Shown: piece by piece, positions 16,922 through 26,706 of the stretch | How positions within the stretch are numbered: the first letter of the stretch is position 1 | How the letters are laid out: each line of letters opens with the position of its first letter | Source of the DNA: Clostridium moniliforme | GTDB taxonomy: Bacteria > Bacillota > Clostridia > Clostridiales > Clostridiaceae | Assembly (NCBI RefSeq): GCF_017873235.1 | Contig: NZ_JAGGJZ010000003.1 | Coordinates: 186,001-250,000, forward strand | Reading direction: 5' to 3' | DNA: 64,000 nt | Made by a program: the position numbers and the translations under genes | Notes under the pieces: generated by a model | What the model saw: the letters and a program-made list of their open reading frames with translations, nothing else | Told to the model about the DNA's origin: nothing | The model's database searches: none

Positions 16922-17004
16922 AAAAGAGGAGATAGAAAGAAACTTAGAAGGAAATTAAATAAAAATGTCGAATATAATAATTAGCAATGGTGTAGGAGAG
17001 AATA

Positions 17005-17883
17005 ATGTTAGAAATTATTGAGAGTTATAAGGAGTACTTACGAAATAATGAAAAAAGTGAAAACACTGTATATGCTTATGTCACTGATGTAAATTTATTT
17101 GTAAAATTTCTTAAAATTAAAAATATAGAAGTTTATAAAGCAGATAGTGAATCAATTACAGCTTATATTAAAAATTTATTAAGTGAGGGAAAATCAGAAA
17201 GGTCAATAAATCGTATTGTAATAAGTTTAAGAAGTTTTTATGGATATTTAAAAAATCAAGGGAAAATAATAGATATTCCTAAAATCAAATATAAGAGCAG
17301 TAAATCTAACAAAAAATTACCTCAAATTCTTACTATAGATGAAGTTGATAGAATAATAAAATCTGTAGATAAAAATGGAGTTAAAGGTATAAGAGATAAT
17401 GCTTTACTGGAACTTATGTATGCAACAGGAATGAAAGTTTCAGAACTTATTTCTTTAAATGTAGAAGATGTGAATTTGGATCTTTCTTTTGTAAAATGTA
17501 CTGATAATAAACACTATGAAAGATTAATTCCAATAGGAAGGAGTGCAGCAAAAGCATTAGAAGAATATCTTTTAATTAGAGGAGAAGTTGCAGAAACTGG
17601 AGTTAATACTTTATTTGTTAATTTAAATGGTAAAGGATTAACTAGACAAGGCATATGGAGAATTGTAAAGGAGTACTCTCATAGAGCTGGAATAAAAAAA
17701 GATGTAAATCTTAATACATTCAGACATTCATTTGCTGTTCATATGCTTCAAAATGGAGCAAATGTTAGAGCTGTACAAAAGCTTTTAGGAAATCAAGTAT
17801 TAACTTATATGGATACTTATTATGAAATAATAAATAGCGATAAGATTAATTTAGTCTATAAAAATGCTCATCCTAGGGCATAA
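17005..17883 (+). CDS. XerD-like tyrosine recombinase with altered catalytic residues
   Basis: 292 residues, normal XerC/XerD length: N-terminal SAM-like core-binding domain (1-100) and C-terminal catalytic domain. The gene order spoIIM-xerD-deoB equals that of Bacillus. The nucleophile Tyr272 and second Arg240 (in FRHSF) are present. Arg I, normally in ATGxRVSEL, is Lys144 (ATGMKVSEL); the HxxR histidine is Asn237; and the LGH histidine is Asn263. So three of the conserved active-site residues are replaced. It may be inactive, an accessory partner, or slow. A second, intact Xer is expected elsewhere if the cell resolves dimers normally. Confidence 0.85.
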   Translation: MLEIIESYKEYLRNNEKSENTVYAYVTDVNLFVKFLKIKNIEVYKADSESITAYIKNLLSEGKSERSINRIVISLRSFYGYLKNQGKIIDIPKIKYKSSKSNKKLPQILTIDEVDRIIKSVDKNGVKGIRDNALLELMYATGMKVSELISLNVEDVNLDLSFVKCTDNKHYERLIPIGRSAAKALEEYLLIRGEVAETGVNTLFVNLNGKGLTRQGIWRIVKEYSHRAGIKKDVNLNTFRHSFAVHMLQNGANVRAVQKLLGNQVLTYMDTYYEIINSDKINLVYKNAHPRA

Positions 17884-17933
17884 TTATATAATATAACAAA
17901 AGATGAAAAAGTAGTTTCGAAAGGAGAATAATT

Positions 17934-19106
17934 ATGAAAAGAGCAATATTAGTAGTATTAGACAGTGTAGGTGTAGGAGAGCTTAAAGATGCAAATTTGT
18001 ATGGAGATGTAGGAAGTCATACATTTGACAACACTTATAAAGCATGCGGTGGATTAAGTTTACCTAATTTACAAAAACTTGGTTTTGGAAATATTGAAGG
18101 GGTAGAAACATTAGATAAAGTTTCAAATCCACTTGCAGGCTTTGGTAAATCTAAAGAAGAATCAAAAGGAAAAGATACTGTTACAGGTCATTGGGAAATA
18201 GGAGGAGTTGTACTTAAAACACCTTTAAATACTTATCCAGATGGCTTTTCAAAAGAAATTATAGATGAATTTATGGAAAAGGCAGGAGTTAAAGGAGTAC
18301 TTGGAAATAAAGTAGCTTCAGGAACTGCAATAATTGAAGAACTTGGAGAAGAACATATTAAAACAGGATTCCCAATAATATATACTTCAGCAGATAGTGT
18401 ATTCCAAATTGCTGCACATGAAGATGTAATTCCTCTTGATAAATTATATGAAATGTGTGAAGTAGCTAGAAAAATGTTAGTTGGAGATAATGTTGTTGGT
18501 AGAGTTATAGCTAGACCATTTATTGGAGAAGTAGGAAACTTTACAAGAACTCCAAACAGAAGAGATTATGCTTTAGATCCATTTTCAAAAACTATGCTAG
18601 AATACATAAAGGAAAATGGATTAAGTGTGGCTGCTGTAGGTAAAATAGAAGATATATACAATAAAAAGGGAATTACAGATGCAGTTCATACAAAAGGAAA
18701 TATGGATGGAGTTGATAAAACTCTAGAATATATGGATACAATAAAGAATGGATTAATATTTACTAATTTAGTAGATTTTGATATGTTATATGGACATAGA
18801 AATAATCCAGAAGGTTATGGAAAAGCAATTGAAGATTTTGATAATAGACTTCCAGAAATATTAGAAAAAATGACTGATGAAGATCTATTAATAATTACAG
18901 CAGATCATGGATGTGATCCAACAACAGAAAGTACAGATCATTCAAGGGAGTATATTCCAATAATCGCATACAATAAAAAAATGAAAAAAGGAGTTAATAT
19001 AGGTATTAGAAATACTTTCTCTGATATAGGAAAGAGTATATTAACTCATTTAGATGTTGAAAATGATTTACATGGAGAAGATTTTTCTAAAATTTTATTT
19101 GAATAA
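17934..19106 (+). CDS. deoB: Phosphopentomutase
   Basis: 390 residues, full length. Converts ribose-1-phosphate or deoxyribose-1-phosphate to the 5-phosphate for nucleoside salvage. The alkaline-phosphatase-superfamily metal site is visible: [13 protein letters not shown] at the start, TGHWE at about residue 85, and the C-terminal [26 protein letters not shown] precedes ATG 17934. The next gene, a nucleoside phosphorylase, makes its substrate, so the two form a salvage operon. Confidence 0.96.
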   Translation: MKRAILVVLDSVGVGELKDANLYGDVGSHTFDNTYKACGGLSLPNLQKLGFGNIEGVETLDKVSNPLAGFGKSKEESKGKDTVTGHWEIGGVVLKTPLNTYPDGFSKEIIDEFMEKAGVKGVLGNKVASGTAIIEELGEEHIKTGFPIIYTSADSVFQIAAHEDVIPLDKLYEMCEVARKMLVGDNVVGRVIARPFIGEVGNFTRTPNRRDYALDPFSKTMLEYIKENGLSVAAVGKIEDIYNKKGITDAVHTKGNMDGVDKTLEYMDTIKNGLIFTNLVDFDMLYGHRNNPEGYGKAIEDFDNRLPEILEKMTDEDLLIITADHGCDPTTESTDHSREYIPIIAYNKKMKKGVNIGIRNTFSDIGKSILTHLDVENDLHGEDFSKILFE

Positions 19107-19133
19107 ATGGGATAACTAAGGAGGCGTTTATCT

Positions 19134-20438
19134 ATGAGAATGTATGATATAATCTTAAAAAAGAGGAAGGGCTTAGAATTAACAAAGGAAGAAATTGATT
19201 TCTTTGTTCAAGGATATACAAAGGGTGAAATCCCAGATTATCAAGCTTCAGCACTTTTAATGGCAATCTTCTTTAATAAGATGAATAAAAGGGAAACTGC
19301 TGATTTAACAATGTCTATGGTTCATTCAGGAGACACTTTAAATCTTTCAAAAATAAAAGGGGTAAAGGTAGATAAACATTCAACAGGTGGAGTTGGAGAT
19401 AAAACATCAATATGTTTAGCACCTCTTGTTGCAAGTTGTGATGTTCCAGTTGCAAAAATGTCAGGTAGAGGACTTGGTCATACTGGTGGAACAATAGATA
19501 AATTAGAAGCTTTTAAAGGTTTTACAGTTCAACTTACAGAGGAAGATTTCATAAAAAATGTAAATGATATTAAGATAGCTTTAGCAGCTCAAACTGGACA
19601 TTTAGCACCAGCTGATAAAAAGATATATGCCCTTAGAGATGTTACAGCAACAGTTGATAATATGTCACTTATAGCTTCAAGTATAATGAGTAAAAAAATT
19701 GCTTCAGGTTCTGATGCTATAGTTCTTGATGTAAAAGTTGGAGATGGAGCATTTATGAAAACTCCAGAAGATGCAAAAGAATTAGCAAGGGAAATGGTTG
19801 ACATTGGCAATAATGTTGGAAGAAAAACAATAGCTGTTATTTCAGATATGGACCAACCTTTAGGATTTGCAATTGGAAATGCTTTAGAAGTTATTGAAGC
19901 TATAGAACTTTTAAAAGGAAATGGACCTAAAGATTTATTAGAATTAACACTAACTTTAGGTAGCAATATGCTTGTTCTTTCAGGAAAAGTTAAAGATGAA
20001 GAAGAAGGAAGAGCACTTTTACTTGAAAATATAAACAATGGAAAGGCTGTACAAAAGTTAAAAGAATTTGTTAAAGCTCAAGGTGGAGATGAATCTTTTG
20101 TAGATGATTATGAAAAATTCCCTACAGCTAAACATATTATAGAAGTTAAATCTGAAAAAGAAGGGTACATTAATAAAATACATGCTGAGAAGCTAGGACT
20201 TATTGCTATGGAACTTGGTGCTGGTAGAGCAACTAAAGAAAGTACTATTGATTTAGCAGTAGGAATGAAACTTACTAAAAAGCGTGGAGATAAAGTAGAA
20301 AAAGGCGATGTTATTGCTTATGTTTATGCAAATGATTTAGACAAAGCAGAAAAAGCAAAGAAAGATTTACTTGAAAATATAATAATAGAAGAATCAAAGG
20401 GAAAAGATTTACCTTTAATATATGATATTATAAAATAA
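19134..20438 (+). CDS. pdp: Pyrimidine-nucleoside phosphorylase
   Basis: 434 residues. Splits uridine, deoxyuridine and thymidine with phosphate to base and (deoxy)ribose-1-phosphate. Shows the family signature [16 protein letters not shown] and the phosphate-binding [12 protein letters not shown]. Length and the [11 protein letters not shown] segment fit the Gram-positive Pdp branch. AAGGAGGCG precedes ATG 19134, 27 bases after deoB, so the genes are cotranscribed. A strong terminator follows. Confidence 0.96.
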   Translation: MRMYDIILKKRKGLELTKEEIDFFVQGYTKGEIPDYQASALLMAIFFNKMNKRETADLTMSMVHSGDTLNLSKIKGVKVDKHSTGGVGDKTSICLAPLVASCDVPVAKMSGRGLGHTGGTIDKLEAFKGFTVQLTEEDFIKNVNDIKIALAAQTGHLAPADKKIYALRDVTATVDNMSLIASSIMSKKIASGSDAIVLDVKVGDGAFMKTPEDAKELAREMVDIGNNVGRKTIAVISDMDQPLGFAIGNALEVIEAIELLKGNGPKDLLELTLTLGSNMLVLSGKVKDEEEGRALLLENINNGKAVQKLKEFVKAQGGDESFVDDYEKFPTAKHIIEVKSEKEGYINKIHAEKLGLIAMELGAGRATKESTIDLAVGMKLTKKRGDKVEKGDVIAYVYANDLDKAEKAKKDLLENIIIEESKGKDLPLIYDIIK

Positions 20439-20448
20439 GAAATATAAA

Positions 20449-20488
20449 AATAAGCTATACATTTGTTAATGTGTAGCTTATTTTTTTT
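20449..20488 (+). terminator. Intrinsic terminator after deoB-pdp
   Basis: AATAAGCTATACATT pairs with AATGTGTAGCTTATT (one G-T pair) around a four-base loop, then a T tract. Confidence 0.88.
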
Positions 20489-20600
20489 ATTAAATTAAAA
20501 TAATATATTTTATTATAAATTAGATTATATATATAAAATTAAAATTGGCTTTTTAATACATATTATGAAATAAATAAGCAGAGTTATATTTTCTATAAAT

Positions 20601-20610
20601 GGTAATACTA
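20601..20610 (+). promoter_or_regulatory. Possible sigma-F/G-type -10 element before dacF
   Basis: GGTAATACTA fits the forespore sigma -10 consensus GGNNANAMTR. The upstream -35 is weak (GCAGA or GTTATA at non-ideal spacing). dacF is a forespore gene in Bacillus, which supports the guess. Confidence 0.4.
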
Positions 20611-20633
20611 ATTTTGAGAGGAGGATAATTATT

Positions 20634-21818
20634 ATGAAAAAAATTTATAGAAAATTAGTTAAAATAATAAGTATGACTTTATTAGTTTTCATGTTACCAT
20701 TGTCATCTATTCAAGTTTTTGCAAAAGGAGAAGATAAGAATGAAAATCAAATAGAAGCTAAATCAGCTCTACTTATGGAACCTAAAACAGGTAAAATAAT
20801 ATATGAAAAAAATTCAGATGAAAAGTTTGCACCAGCTTCTGTAACTAAAATTATGACAATGTTACTAGCGATTGAAGCTGTAGATAATGGAAAAATAAAA
20901 CTTAATGACAAAATAACCTGTAGTGAAAATGCAAAGAAAATGGGCGGAAGCACTATGCTTTTAGATACAGGAGAAGTTAGAACTGTTGAGGAAATCCTTA
21001 AAGGAATAGCTATTGCTTCAGGTAATGATGCAGCAGTTGCAATGGCAGAATATTTAGGTGGAACTGAATCAGATTTTGTTCAATTAATGAATAAAAGAGC
21101 ACAAGAACTTGGAATGAAAAATACAACTTTTAAAAATTGCACAGGTCTTCCAGCTGAAGGACATTTGTCAACTGCTAAAGATATAGCATTAATGTCAATG
21201 GAATTACTAAAACATGAAAAAATATTAAAATATACAGGAACTTATATGGATACAGTTTCAGAAGGAAGAAAATCTCCAATTGAACTTGTAAATCATAATA
21301 AACTTGTGAGATTTTTTAAAGGTTGTGATGGATTAAAAACAGGTTATACAAAAGAGGCTAAGTATTGTATATCTGCAACTGCAACAAGAAATGGAGTTAG
21401 AATGCTTACTGTAATTATGGGGGCGCCAACTTTTAAAATAAGAAATAGAGATGCTAGTATATTATTAAACCATGGTTTTTCTAAATTTGAAAGTAAGAAG
21501 GTATTATCAAAAGATGAGGAAATAAGTAAAGTTTATATGGGTGAAAATACTGATAAGTATTTTATTGCAAAAGCTAAAGATAATTTAAATATAATTTTAG
21601 AAAAAGGCCAAAATGGAAAAATTGAAAATAAAATTAATATTAAAGAAATAAAAAATAAATATAATAGCGGAGATATTGTAGGTAAATGTGAAGTATATAT
21701 GGGAAAAGAAAAATTAGGTGAAGTTGATATATATACTGATAGGGATATAAAAAAAGATAATGTATTTGAAAAAATTAAGTTTAAAGTTAAACATATTTTT
21801 AATAAAGAAAATAAATAA
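20634..21818 (+). CDS. dacF: D-alanyl-D-alanine carboxypeptidase, DacF type
   Basis: 394 residues. Signal peptide 1-30 (cleavage after VFA). Penicillin-binding motifs: ASVTK with Ser69 as nucleophile and Lys72, SGN at 129-131, and KTG in LKTGYTKEA. A C-terminal beta domain and a final Lys-rich amphipathic helix (about 370-394) anchor it to the membrane. It trims the terminal D-Ala of peptidoglycan stem peptides. AGAGGAGGAT precedes ATG 20634. It follows pdp as in Bacillus, where dacF serves forespore cell wall. Confidence 0.92.
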   Translation: MKKIYRKLVKIISMTLLVFMLPLSSIQVFAKGEDKNENQIEAKSALLMEPKTGKIIYEKNSDEKFAPASVTKIMTMLLAIEAVDNGKIKLNDKITCSENAKKMGGSTMLLDTGEVRTVEEILKGIAIASGNDAAVAMAEYLGGTESDFVQLMNKRAQELGMKNTTFKNCTGLPAEGHLSTAKDIALMSMELLKHEKILKYTGTYMDTVSEGRKSPIELVNHNKLVRFFKGCDGLKTGYTKEAKYCISATATRNGVRMLTVIMGAPTFKIRNRDASILLNHGFSKFESKKVLSKDEEISKVYMGENTDKYFIAKAKDNLNIILEKGQNGKIENKINIKEIKNKYNSGDIVGKCEVYMGKEKLGEVDIYTDRDIKKDNVFEKIKFKVKHIFNKENK

Positions 21819-21827
21819 TAAAAATAT

Positions 21828-21862
21828 AAGGGAATCATACAAATTGTATGGTTCCCTTAAAA
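21828..21862 (+). terminator. Intrinsic terminator after dacF
   Basis: AAGGGAATCATAC pairs with GTATGGTTCCCTT around a short A/T loop; a weak T-containing tail follows. Confidence 0.75.
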
Positions 21863-21932
21863 TTTAATTTAAAAACTACATTATTTAGTGTATAATTAAA
21901 ATGTTGTTTTAGCGTTGAAAGGTGGGATGAAA

Positions 21933-22688
21933 ATGGAATTACCTAAGATAAAAGTATCTAATTTTGAGGGTCCCTTTGACTTACTTTTACATCTTATTAA
22001 AAAGAATAAAATGAATATATACAATATAGAAATATATAAAATAACAAATCAGTATTTAGAATATTTAGATACTATGAAAGAAATGGATCTTGAAATAACA
22101 TCAGAATTTATAGTAATTGCAGCTACACTAATAGAAATAAAGTCAAAAAGCCTTTTACCTAAAACTAAGGTTTTAGAAGAAAGTGAAGAGGATATAGAAA
22201 AAAAACTTGTTGAAAAACTTATTTTATATAAAAAAATTAAAGCATCTACAGAATATTTTAAATCAATATCTTTGGGAATAGGTAGTACTTATTCAAAAAA
22301 ACCAGAAATAATTGAAGAAGAAAAAGAAAGTAAAGTCAATAATGATGACATATTTAAAAATATTACATTAGTTGACCTTTATAATATATATAACAAAATA
22401 CTAGAAAATTATATTAATAAACAAAATAAGGGCAATGTAATACAGAAAAATATAAGAGTTGACCTTTATAAAGTTGAAGATAAATATGATTATTTACTTG
22501 AAAAAATTAAAGATTGCAAAATACAACAATTTAATAACATCATGAAAGAATGTGAGTGTAAACTTGAGTGTGTTGTAACATTTTTGGCTTTACTTGAACT
22601 TATAAAACAAAGAGAAGTTAAAGTTTACCAAACAGAAAATTTTAGTGATATTATTATTAAAAGGTGTGATGAAGATGGAAATGACTAA
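21933..22688 (+). CDS. scpA: Segregation and condensation protein A (kleisin)
   Basis: 251 residues. The N-terminal motif VSNFEGPFDLLLHLI is diagnostic for ScpA, followed by the helical KSKSLLP region; the C-terminal winged helix contains EREVKVYQTENFSDI-like sequence. It bridges the SMC dimer heads and, with ScpB, forms condensin needed for chromosome segregation. I chose ATG 21933, seven bases after AAAGGTGGG; an ATG two codons earlier overlaps that site. It overlaps scpB by 14 bases. Confidence 0.95.
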   Translation: MELPKIKVSNFEGPFDLLLHLIKKNKMNIYNIEIYKITNQYLEYLDTMKEMDLEITSEFIVIAATLIEIKSKSLLPKTKVLEESEEDIEKKLVEKLILYKKIKASTEYFKSISLGIGSTYSKKPEIIEEEKESKVNNDDIFKNITLVDLYNIYNKILENYINKQNKGNVIQKNIRVDLYKVEDKYDYLLEKIKDCKIQQFNNIMKECECKLECVVTFLALLELIKQREVKVYQTENFSDIIIKRCDEDGND

Positions 22689-23277
22689 TATAGATAAATT
22701 CAAAAATATGGACTATTCTAATAAGGAATCTTTAAAAGCTGCAATTGAAGCAGTACTATTTGTAACTGGAGAACCACTCTCTTTAAGAGATATAGCTATT
22801 AATTTAGAAATAACTCCAAAATATGCAGAAGAAATTTTGGGAGAAATGATGTTAGATTATGAAGTATCAAATAGAGGTATAAAACTTATTACATTAAATG
22901 GTTCATATCAATTAGTAACTAAAAGAGAATATAGTGACTATATTCAGAAATTATTAAAGAAAAATAGAAGACAATCATTAAGTCAAGCCTCATTAGAAAG
23001 TCTTGCAATAATATGTTATAAGCAACCTATTACAAGAGTTGATATTGATGAAATAAGAGGGGTTAAATCTGATAGTGCAATTCAAAAATTAATAGAAAGA
23101 GAGCTTATTTGTGAAGTTGGTAGACTTGAAGTTCCTGGAAGACCTATTCTTTATGGAACAACAGATGAATTTTTAAGGCAGTTTGGCTTATCTGGCCTTG
23201 ATGAGTTACCTTCTTTAGATTTATTTCAGGAAGAAACAGAAGAAAATGAGGTTGTATTAGATACTACTAACAGTTAA
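22675..23277 (+). CDS. scpB: Segregation and condensation protein B
   Basis: 200 residues, two winged-helix domains. Recognisable by AAIEAVLFVTGEPLSL at the N-terminus, LAIICYKQPITRVDIDEIRG in the middle, and the signature VPGRPILYGTTDEFLRQFGL near the end. ScpB dimers bind ScpA within SMC condensin. ATG 22675 is spaced correctly from AAAAGGTG and lies inside scpA, giving coupled translation. A terminator shared with the opposite-strand ytfJ follows. Confidence 0.95.
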   Translation: MEMTNIDKFKNMDYSNKESLKAAIEAVLFVTGEPLSLRDIAINLEITPKYAEEILGEMMLDYEVSNRGIKLITLNGSYQLVTKREYSDYIQKLLKKNRRQSLSQASLESLAIICYKQPITRVDIDEIRGVKSDSAIQKLIERELICEVGRLEVPGRPILYGTTDEFLRQFGLSGLDELPSLDLFQEETEENEVVLDTTNS

Positions 23278-23312
23278 AAGGCATTGCTATATAAAATGTA
23301 TAGCAATGCCTT
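23278..23312. terminator. Bidirectional terminator between scpB and ytfJ
   Basis: AAGGCATTGCTATA pairs perfectly with TATAGCAATGCCTT around TAAAATG, with A residues on the left and T residues on the right, serving two convergent genes. Confidence 0.88.
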
Positions 23313-23320
23313 CTTTTTAG

Positions 23321-23818
23321 TTACTTTATGTCATGGCCATTACAATTTGATGTAAAGTAACTATCATCTATTTTATTGGAAGTACTATTTTCGAAACTAT
23401 GTTTACCATTTTTACATTCTTTATCTCCCATAGTACTATTAAATGCATCTTTTAATATTTCAATTATTTGAGGAACTGTATCAACAATTCTATCATAAGT
23501 TGTATTTTGTTCTACTGGTAAAAGTCTAACTGAATTTTCTCTAACCACAAGAAAAGCTACTGGTTTAACAGAGACTCCAGCTCCAGAACCTCCACCAAAA
23601 GGATAAGAAGTTTCATCTGAATTATTAGAAAATTTATTTTCAGAGTCAAACTCACTTCCTCCAGATGCAAATCCAAAGGATACTTTTGATATAGGAATAA
23701 TATATGTTCCATCTCTTGTTTCAACAGCATCGCCAATAATAGTATTTACATCAACCATATCTCTTATACTTTCCATAGTGCTTTTCATTAAATTTTCAAT
23801 TGGATGTTCTCTAGTCAT
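23321..23818 (-). CDS. ytfJ: Sporulation protein YtfJ (GerW family)
   Basis: 165 residues. The start HPIENLMKSTMESIRDMVDV, then IIPISKVSFGFASGGSEF and the Gly-rich FGGGSGAGVSVKPVAFLV are the GerW/YtfJ signature. In Bacillus it is a spore protein required for germination responses. The last 40 residues (from about 128) are Asn/Ser/Lys-rich and Cys-containing, longer than usual. It overlaps the upstream membrane gene by eight bases, a pair like Bacillus ytfI-ytfJ. Confidence 0.9.
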   Translation of the reverse strand: MTREHPIENLMKSTMESIRDMVDVNTIIGDAVETRDGTYIIPISKVSFGFASGGSEFDSENKFSNNSDETSYPFGGGSGAGVSVKPVAFLVVRENSVRLLPVEQNTTYDRIVDTVPQIIEILKDAFNSTMGDKECKNGKHSFENSTSNKIDDSYFTSNCNGHDIK

Positions 23819-24398
23819 AAATTTCCCTTAAAAGGGACACCTCCTTGGCTTTTAAAATTGATTTTATAAATAGCATTAATATATAAATAATTTGCCCCAA
23901 TGAAATAAAGATTATACTTTTATAATTAAATGTTAATATTTTTGTATCTTTAAATATAGGATTTAGTGAAAATTTAGATTTCTTTACATTAAAAAATACG
24001 ATTAATATTTTATAAATAAATGGGGAAATAGAAGCTATAACACCATAAAAAATTGCTGTATTATAGGAATCCCCTAATGAGTAATTTAAAAATCCATTTA
24101 GTTTTATTGTTGGTTTAAACTTAGACTTATTTAAATTTCTAATTAAGATTTTAAATAAATCCTTTGATAAATAATAATTTTTTAAAGTTTCGTTTAATGA
24201 TTTTTTATCTATATCATTAATTATATTTTTAAGTTTATTTAAAACTTTATGTTTTTTTTCTCCATTTAATTTTGAAATTATTTTGTATTTATATAATTTT
24301 ATATAATAATCTTTATCAGAATAGAAAATACTAATTTTAATAGGAATTGGAACTAAAAAAATTATAATTACAATAATTAATAACAAAAATAAGTTCAT
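23811..24398 (-). CDS. ytfI: DUF2953 membrane protein (YtfI-like)
   Basis: 195 residues. An N-terminal membrane segment (FLLLIIVIIIFLVPIPI), a basic cytoplasmic or surface domain with FKPTIKLNGFLNYSLGDSYNTA (the usual DUF2953 G-L-G-D pattern), and two further hydrophobic stretches. It is paired with ytfJ as in many spore formers and probably serves the same spore process. GGGAGGATAG precedes the start. Function is not established. Confidence 0.82.
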   Translation of the reverse strand: MNLFLLLIIVIIIFLVPIPIKISIFYSDKDYYIKLYKYKIISKLNGEKKHKVLNKLKNIINDIDKKSLNETLKNYYLSKDLFKILIRNLNKSKFKPTIKLNGFLNYSLGDSYNTAIFYGVIASISPFIYKILIVFFNVKKSKFSLNPIFKDTKILTFNYKSIIFISLGQIIYILMLFIKSILKAKEVSLLREIYD

Positions 24399-24507
24399 TT
24401 CTATCCTCCCTTTAATGATATTATTACCAAGAATAAGGAAAAATATACTACATAATGAAATGGTATATTAAAAAGAATTTATTGCAAAATAATATTGAGG
24501 TGATTTT

Positions 24508-25593
24508 ATGAGAAAATTTAAACATTACTTAATGTTTATACCTATAGTTTGTTTAATATTTAATATGTCAACTATTAAAGCTTTTGCTTCAAATAATAAA
24601 TTTAGGGTTTCAGCTAGAAATGCTATTGCAATAGAAGGGGATAGCGGACAAATACTTTTTGAGCAAAATGCTTTTGAAGTTGTACCTATGGCAAGTACTA
24701 CTAAAGTTTTGACAGCATTGGTAGCAATAGAAAATGGAGATTTAAATAAAAAAATTATTATTTCAAAAAATGCAGCTTCTGTTAGGGGATCTAAAGTAGG
24801 ATATAAGGTTAATGAAGAAATAACAATTAAAGAACTTTTATATGGTCTTATGTATAGGTCAGGAAATGATGCTGCAATAGCATTAGCAGAAGGTATAGGA
24901 GGGTCTGTTGAAGGATTTTCAGAAATTATGAATCATTTTGCAAAAGGAATTGGAATAATTGATTCACACTTCCAAACCCCTCATGGATTAGATAAAGAAG
25001 ATCATTATTCATCAGCATATGATTTAGCTATTTTAACATCTAAAGCAATGAAATATGATTTATTTAGAGAAATAGTTGGGAGTAAAGAAATAAAAAAGGA
25101 AAAATATAATTTTACAAGAGATTATAATAATATAAATAAAATACTTTGGAAAATACCTGGAGCTAATGGAGTAAAGACTGGATATACAGGAGGAGCTGGA
25201 AAATGCTTAATTTCCTCTATAAATTATAAAGGAAAAGATATAATAATTGTTGTTTTAAATTGTCCAGATAGGTGGAATCAAACAGAAAAAATATTTAATA
25301 ACATAAAAGATAAATATGCATTTAGTTCTAATATGACTAGGGATCTTTTGTTAAAAGAAGGAAATAACATTTTAAGTTCAATTGTAAAGGATGAAAAAAT
25401 AACAAATGCTTTTTCTAAAGATAATACTCAATATGAAATTGATGTATTTAAGCCATATATAGATATAAAAGAAGGGGAAGTAATTGGTGCTTTTAAGATA
25501 CAAGAAAACAATAAAAAGAAGATGGAACATCCATTAAAGTCATTAAAAGATATAACAAATGAGGATGCAACAAATATACTTCAAATTAAATAA
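24508..25593 (+). CDS. dacB: D-alanyl-D-alanine carboxypeptidase, DacB-like
   Basis: 361 residues. Signal peptide 1 to about 27 (cleavage after AFA). Catalytic motifs MASTTK, SGNDAAIALAEG and VKTGYTGGAGKC match low-molecular-weight penicillin-binding proteins. The C-terminal domain is shorter than in DacF and ends in a Lys-rich segment. Divergent from ytfI. In Bacillus dacB acts in spore cortex synthesis; the sporulation neighbours make that role likely here. TTGAGGTGA precedes ATG 24508. Confidence 0.85.
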   Translation: MRKFKHYLMFIPIVCLIFNMSTIKAFASNNKFRVSARNAIAIEGDSGQILFEQNAFEVVPMASTTKVLTALVAIENGDLNKKIIISKNAASVRGSKVGYKVNEEITIKELLYGLMYRSGNDAAIALAEGIGGSVEGFSEIMNHFAKGIGIIDSHFQTPHGLDKEDHYSSAYDLAILTSKAMKYDLFREIVGSKEIKKEKYNFTRDYNNINKILWKIPGANGVKTGYTGGAGKCLISSINYKGKDIIIVVLNCPDRWNQTEKIFNNIKDKYAFSSNMTRDLLLKEGNNILSSIVKDEKITNAFSKDNTQYEIDVFKPYIDIKEGEVIGAFKIQENNKKKMEHPLKSLKDITNEDATNILQIK

Positions 25594-25671
25594 AAGATTT
25601 TGATTATAATTGTGAACAATTTACTTTTATAAAAATATTCTAATATAAGGATTAATTTTTTAGGAGAAAAA

Positions 25672-26661
25672 ATGATTAGAGAAGCAACTGATTGTATTGA
25701 TGCAGGAAGCGAATTTTGTCCTTGTAAGTTAGCAGAAAATGGAGAATGTATAATTTGTTCTCAGATGCATGGAGAATGTTTTTGCGATTGTTCAAATTGG
25801 AAAGGAGTATGTATATATCAAGAGTTTTTTAATAATGGAATGAAAGCTAAAGAGGGGAGAGAGAAGTATCCTTGCAAAATATTAGATATTAAAAACTATG
25901 ATAATAGTGTAATTGTTTTGAAATTCAAAACTGTTCACAAATTAACATTAGATTTAGTTAAGCCTGGAAGTTATATTTTTATATGTCCCGATGAAGATAA
26001 ATATTTTGATATGCCTATTTCAGTTTTAGAATCAAATATTACCGAAAATAGTATTACTGTAGCAGTAGAAATTAGGGGGGTAAAAACTAAAAAATTATTA
26101 GAATTTAATATTGGAGATAAAATTTATATAAGAGCACCATATTGGAATGGAATTTTTGGTATAAAAAATATAGAAAAACAAAATAGAAGTAAGTGCTTAG
26201 TTTTAGGAAGAGGAATAGGAATAGCTCCAATGGTTCCTGTAATGCGCAAGTTGATATTACAAGGGTGTAGTGTAGAAACTTTTGTAGATTATGGAGGACT
26301 TAAAAAAGGATTTTTAGATGAGTTTTTAGAAAAATATGATGTAAAAAATACTTCTAAAAGTATGCTAGAAAAAGGAGAGCTATCAAAAGAATGTAAGGAT
26401 ATTATTAATAAAAGTATTGAAAATGAAGTTTTATATATTCATATAGCTGGAGCTGATATATTAACTTTAAAGGTAATAGAATATTTGGATAGTTTAAATA
26501 GAAATGATATTTTATTGTCATGCTGCAATAACTTTAAAATGTGTTGCGGAGAAGGAATATGCGGTGCATGTACAGCAAGATATAAAGGTCATAAAGTTAA
26601 AAGGTTTTGTAAGGTTCAAACAGATCCTAGAAGTATATTTGAAGAAAGGAGATTAATATGA
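25672..26661 (+). CDS. Electron-transfer flavoprotein subunit, PyrK/sulfide-dehydrogenase-like
   Basis: 329 residues. The N-terminus is Cys-rich (CPCKLAENGECIICSQMHGE, then CFCDCSNWKGVC), probably binding a metal or Fe-S cluster. A ferredoxin-reductase-like FAD/NAD domain follows, with CLVLGRGIGIAPMVPVMRKL as nucleotide-binding loop. The C-terminus carries CCGEGICGACTARYKG and a later Cys, a [2Fe-2S] site as in PyrK. No pyrD lies nearby; the partner is the FAD-dependent oxidoreductase whose ATG overlaps this stop (ATGA at 26658-26661). So the pair forms a two-subunit redox enzyme of unknown substrate. Confidence 0.82.
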   Translation: MIREATDCIDAGSEFCPCKLAENGECIICSQMHGECFCDCSNWKGVCIYQEFFNNGMKAKEGREKYPCKILDIKNYDNSVIVLKFKTVHKLTLDLVKPGSYIFICPDEDKYFDMPISVLESNITENSITVAVEIRGVKTKKLLEFNIGDKIYIRAPYWNGIFGIKNIEKQNRSKCLVLGRGIGIAPMVPVMRKLILQGCSVETFVDYGGLKKGFLDEFLEKYDVKNTSKSMLEKGELSKECKDIINKSIENEVLYIHIAGADILTLKVIEYLDSLNRNDILLSCCNNFKMCCGEGICGACTARYKGHKVKRFCKVQTDPRSIFEERRLI

Positions 26662-26699
26662 GGATAGTTATTATTGGTGGTGGATGGTCAGGTGTTGCA
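26658..26699 (+). pseudogene. FAD-dependent oxidoreductase, first exon-like fragment (codons 1-14)
   Basis: ATG 26658 opens RIVIIGGGWSGVA, the first half of a Rossmann GxGxxG motif, then runs into element 1 and stops after eight foreign codons. The missing continuation begins at 30306. Joining GTTGCA here to GCAGCC after the right core gives GGGWSGVAAAITAKKAGAE, a complete FAD-binding motif in frame. The gene is thus interrupted by a site-specific insertion, not decayed. Confidence 0.9.
26693..26699. repeat. Left attachment core of element 1
   Basis: TGTTGCA; host sequence GGTGTTGCA continues into element sequence ACCCAG. Very short shared cores are normal for large serine recombinases. Confidence 0.8.
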
Positions 26700-26706
26700 A
26701 CCCAGT

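Noticed and set aside
25672-26661. Dihydroorotate dehydrogenase subunit PyrK
   Set aside because: There is no pyrD nearby, the N-terminus has an extra Cys-rich domain, and it overlaps a FAD oxidoreductase gene instead.
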